A stretch of DNA of 13,804 nucleotides from Synergistaceae bacterium (GTDB lineage Bacteria; Synergistota; Synergistia; Synergistales; Aminobacteriaceae), in the NCBI GenBank assembly GCA_031273365.1, contig JAISSA010000065.1, positions 1-13,804 on the forward strand. The letters are read 5' to 3'. The position numbers and the translations under genes are program-made. A model generated the notes under the pieces. It saw only the letters and a program-made list of their open reading frames with translations, made no database searches and had not been told where the DNA came from. Positions 12,173 through 13,804 of this stretch are shown here, piece by piece; the stretch's first letter is position 1; every line of letters begins with the position of its first letter.

Positions 12173-13327
12173 ATGAAGAGGTGTATGTCGTTTTTGGCGG
12201 TTCTGGTAGCGTTTTTAGTGGTTCTGGCGGCGCCGGCGTTTGCTGCGGATACGATCAGGTTTGGCGAAATTGCCACGGTGACGGGAGATTTCGCGGCTTA
12301 TGGCGTGGCCGAGGTCGAGTCGATCAAAATTGCCGTCGAGGAGATCAACGCGGCCGGCGGCGTTCTCGGGAAGCCGCTGGAAGTCATCATGTACGATTGC
12401 CGCACGCGTCAGGAGGACATGGTCAACGCGGCCCGACGTCTCGTCGAGCAGGATAAAGTCACCGCCGTCATCGGGCCGAGCGGAAGCGGACTTTGCATCG
12501 CGGCCGCGCCGATCTTCAACAGGGGACGCGTCCCCCACATCGGGACTCTTCCCACCAACCCGCTGGTCACGGTCGACGAGCAGGGTAAAGTTCGCCCCTA
12601 CAACTTCCGCATCTGCTTCCTCGATCCCTATCAGGGACGGATGATGGCCTACTTCGCGGCCAAAGACATGAAACTCGGTAAAGCGGCGGTCCTCTACGAC
12701 GTGTCGAGCGACTATTCTCAGGGCCAGCGCGAATTTTTCGTCGCCAGCTTCATGGAGTACGGAGGGCAGATCGTCGCCGATGAGGGGTTCCGCGGAGAAG
12801 ACGTCGATTTTCGTTCGCAGCTCACCAATATCAAGGACAGCGGCGCGGACGTGCTGATCTTCCCCTTTATGGGCAAGTCGCTGCCGCTGGCGGTGAAGCA
12901 GGCGCGCGAGCTGGGCATCGGGCAGGTCATCGTCGGAGGCGACGGCTACGGCGACTTCATGTGGGAGGTCGCGGGCGACACCCTGGCCAACACCTACTGG
13001 GTCAGCCACGTGGACCGTTATGACCCCGCCCTCGCCCCCTTCTTCGAGAAATATAAGGAAAAGACCGGCACCGAGTGCCAGGAGTTCATGAACGCCATCA
13101 TGGCTTACGATTGCGTCTATTGGCTGAAGGACGCCATCGAGCGCGCGGGCTCGGCCGATCCCGAAAAGGTGCGCGACGCCCTTGAGGCCACGAAGGACCT
13201 CAAGCTGATGCACGCGGTCCTGACGATGGACGAGTTTCATAATCCGAAGGACAAGGACGGCGTCATGCTGGCCTGCGACGCAACTCAGAAAAAAGCCCTT
13301 TTCTTCAAAAAGGTCAGACCGGAATAG
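12173..13327 (+). CDS. LIV-type ABC transporter solute-binding protein
   Basis: Periplasmic receptor of the branched-chain amino acid (LivK/HAAT) family. 384 residues from ATG 12173, which has AAGGAGGAG about 7 bases upstream; an in-frame upstream start at 12098 has no ribosome site and would bury the signal peptide. The signal peptide has a Lys-Arg start, a hydrophobic core at 7-20 and a likely cut after AFA (24). There is no lipobox, so it should be soluble in the periplasm. Family landmarks: IRFGEIATVTGDFAAYG, VEEINAAGGVLGKPLEVI, VIGPSGSGLCIAAAP (ligand loop), AVLYDVSSDYSQGQ and IVGGDGYGD. The ligand is probably an amino acid or related compound. No permease or ATPase gene follows; a hairpin terminator comes 12 bases after the stop, so it is a single-gene unit that must share a transporter encoded elsewhere. 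Confidence 0.92.
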   Translation: MKRCMSFLAVLVAFLVVLAAPAFAADTIRFGEIATVTGDFAAYGVAEVESIKIAVEEINAAGGVLGKPLEVIMYDCRTRQEDMVNAARRLVEQDKVTAVIGPSGSGLCIAAAPIFNRGRVPHIGTLPTNPLVTVDEQGKVRPYNFRICFLDPYQGRMMAYFAAKDMKLGKAAVLYDVSSDYSQGQREFFVASFMEYGGQIVADEGFRGEDVDFRSQLTNIKDSGADVLIFPFMGKSLPLAVKQARELGIGQVIVGGDGYGDFMWEVAGDTLANTYWVSHVDRYDPALAPFFEKYKEKTGTECQEFMNAIMAYDCVYWLKDAIERAGSADPEKVRDALEATKDLKLMHAVLTMDEFHNPKDKDGVMLACDATQKKALFFKKVRPE

Positions 13328-13338
13328 ATACATGACGA

Positions 13339-13372
13339 ATATAAACGGCGGACCTTTGTTCGCCGTTTATAT
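13339..13372 (+). terminator. Terminator hairpin after the LIV-type binding protein
   Basis: ATATAAACGGCG (13339-13350) and CGCCGTTTATAT (13361-13372) make a perfect 12-bp stem with a 10-base loop, GACCTTTGTT. Only a broken T tract follows (GTGATATTT). A second small stem, TATTTGG/CCAAATA (13377-13383 and 13392-13398), comes right after it. Confidence 0.75.
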
Positions 13373-13406
13373 GTGATATTTGGTCTTCGAGCCAAATACC
13401 AGCTTA

Positions 13407-13532
13407 CCAATGGCAACAACTCAGGAAAAAATTAATGGGGGTCAGGGGACGAGTTCCCTGCGGGTGCATCCCCTGCGGGGCTTTTGTCGGGGGGTGGGGC
13501 CCCGCAATTTTGGCTTAAGTTGTGACATTGCC
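13407..13532 (-). repeat. MITE-like element, copy B (126 bp), inverted relative to copy A
   Basis: The left end is CCAATGGCAACAACT and the right end, read on the minus strand, is GGCAATGTCACAACTTAAG: imperfect terminal inverted repeats like those of copy A. Shared blocks with copy A (reverse orientation): AAAAATTAA, GGGGTCAGGGGAC, the AGGGGACGAG palindrome (here imperfect, 13444-13459) and TTTTGGCTTAA. It also holds CCCCTGCGGGG and GGGGGGTGGGGCCCC (13470-13503), which in the other locus lie outside copy A at 9262-9295. No gene is supported here; the open plus-strand frame through it is a GC-rich accident. Confidence 0.75.
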
Positions 13533-13642
13533 TGCGCACTTATTCTATGCGGCAATGTACACGGTCAAATTCCCCTTTGTCAGGCTAAAGATCGGTTCCT
13601 GGTAACCCCACCAACATTGCCGTTATTCTGCCTGCACAATTC

Positions 13643-13804
13643 TCACTCTGCAAGCCTTAGCACTTCTTCCGGAGGTAATCCGCAGGTCGAGGCCACTTTT
13701 TCAGGAGCCATGCCGCTTTTAAGGAGAGCTTGAGCCGCTTGTACTAATTTCTCCTCACTATGTCCGACCTTTTCTTCAGCCTGCTTGCGCATTGCCGCTT
13801 CCTG
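13643..13804 (-). CDS. C-terminal end of an Rpn / PD-(D/E)XK-type putative transposase-like protein, cut by window edge
   Basis: Seen: an open frame of 53 codons entering from the right edge and ending at TGA (13645-13643). It reads QEAAMRKQAEEKVGHSEEKL and then VQAAQALLKSGMAPEKVAST with CGLPPEEVLRLAE. A charged helix followed by 'LL..G...E.VA..CGLP.EEV..L' is the typical tail of the Rpn family (recombination-promoting nucleases, often annotated as putative transposases with a PD-(D/E)XK domain), and of some other proteins with the same short helical tail. The nuclease domain would lie beyond the edge and cannot be checked. The 110 bases between the stop and copy B hold no gene that I can support. 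Confidence 0.5.
   Translation of the reverse strand, partial: QEAAMRKQAEEKVGHSEEKLVQAAQALLKSGMAPEKVASTCGLPPEEVLRLAE

Noticed and set aside
13380..13733. Plus-strand frame of 117 codons near the right edge
   Set aside because: It crosses the repeat element and is antisense to the minus-strand Rpn-like end; no ribosome site or domain.

Overview
The window looks like chromosomal DNA from a GC-rich, Gram-negative, probably anaerobic, amino-acid-using bacterium, most likely a member of the Synergistota. This assignment is inference. It rests on a TRAP transporter and a branched-chain-amino-acid-type binding protein (both need a periplasm), a selenium pathway gene that itself appears to need selenocysteine, a DUF3084 protein, and the glmU-prs-rplY-pth order. 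No rRNA or other taxonomic marker is present.

Left part, minus strand (about 5530 down to 1): a probable operon dctP-dctQ-dctM-ansA-selD. It encodes a TRAP transporter (binding protein, small and large membrane subunits), a cytoplasmic type I L-asparaginase and selenophosphate synthetase. A perfect TATAAT -10 and a 12-bp palindrome resembling GntR-family operators lie in front of dctP, and a large GC-rich stem-loop separates dctP from dctQ. The key observation is in selD. The reading frame must begin about 40 codons upstream of the obvious open frame and run through an in-frame UGA at the catalytic Cys/Sec position, and a bacterial SECIS-like hairpin follows that UGA directly. A small AT-rich antitoxin-like gene runs off the left edge behind selD.

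Centre, plus strand (5770-9920): glmU and prs overlap by one base, then come rplY (L25/CTC) and pth. These supply UDP-GlcNAc, PRPP, a 5S-rRNA-binding ribosomal protein and peptidyl-tRNA hydrolase. The prs-rplY spacer carries a 9-bp tandem repeat, related to one inside the dctP signal peptide, and a perfect GC palindrome. The rplY-pth spacer carries a MITE-like element with imperfect terminal inverted repeats and a terminator.

Right part, plus strand (10040-13330): a DUF3084 membrane/coiled-coil protein, a 78-residue zinc-ribbon protein and RNase HI follow one another, the last two overlapping in TGATG. A solitary LIV-type solute-binding protein with its own promoter and terminator comes next. 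The right edge has a second, inverted and expanded copy of the MITE-like element, then the 3' end of a minus-strand gene whose tail resembles Rpn/PD-(D/E)XK putative transposases.

Most of the window is ordinary housekeeping and transport. The parts that deserve attention are the recoded selD, the repeat family, the 9-bp repeats and the TRAP-asparaginase-SelD gene cluster.
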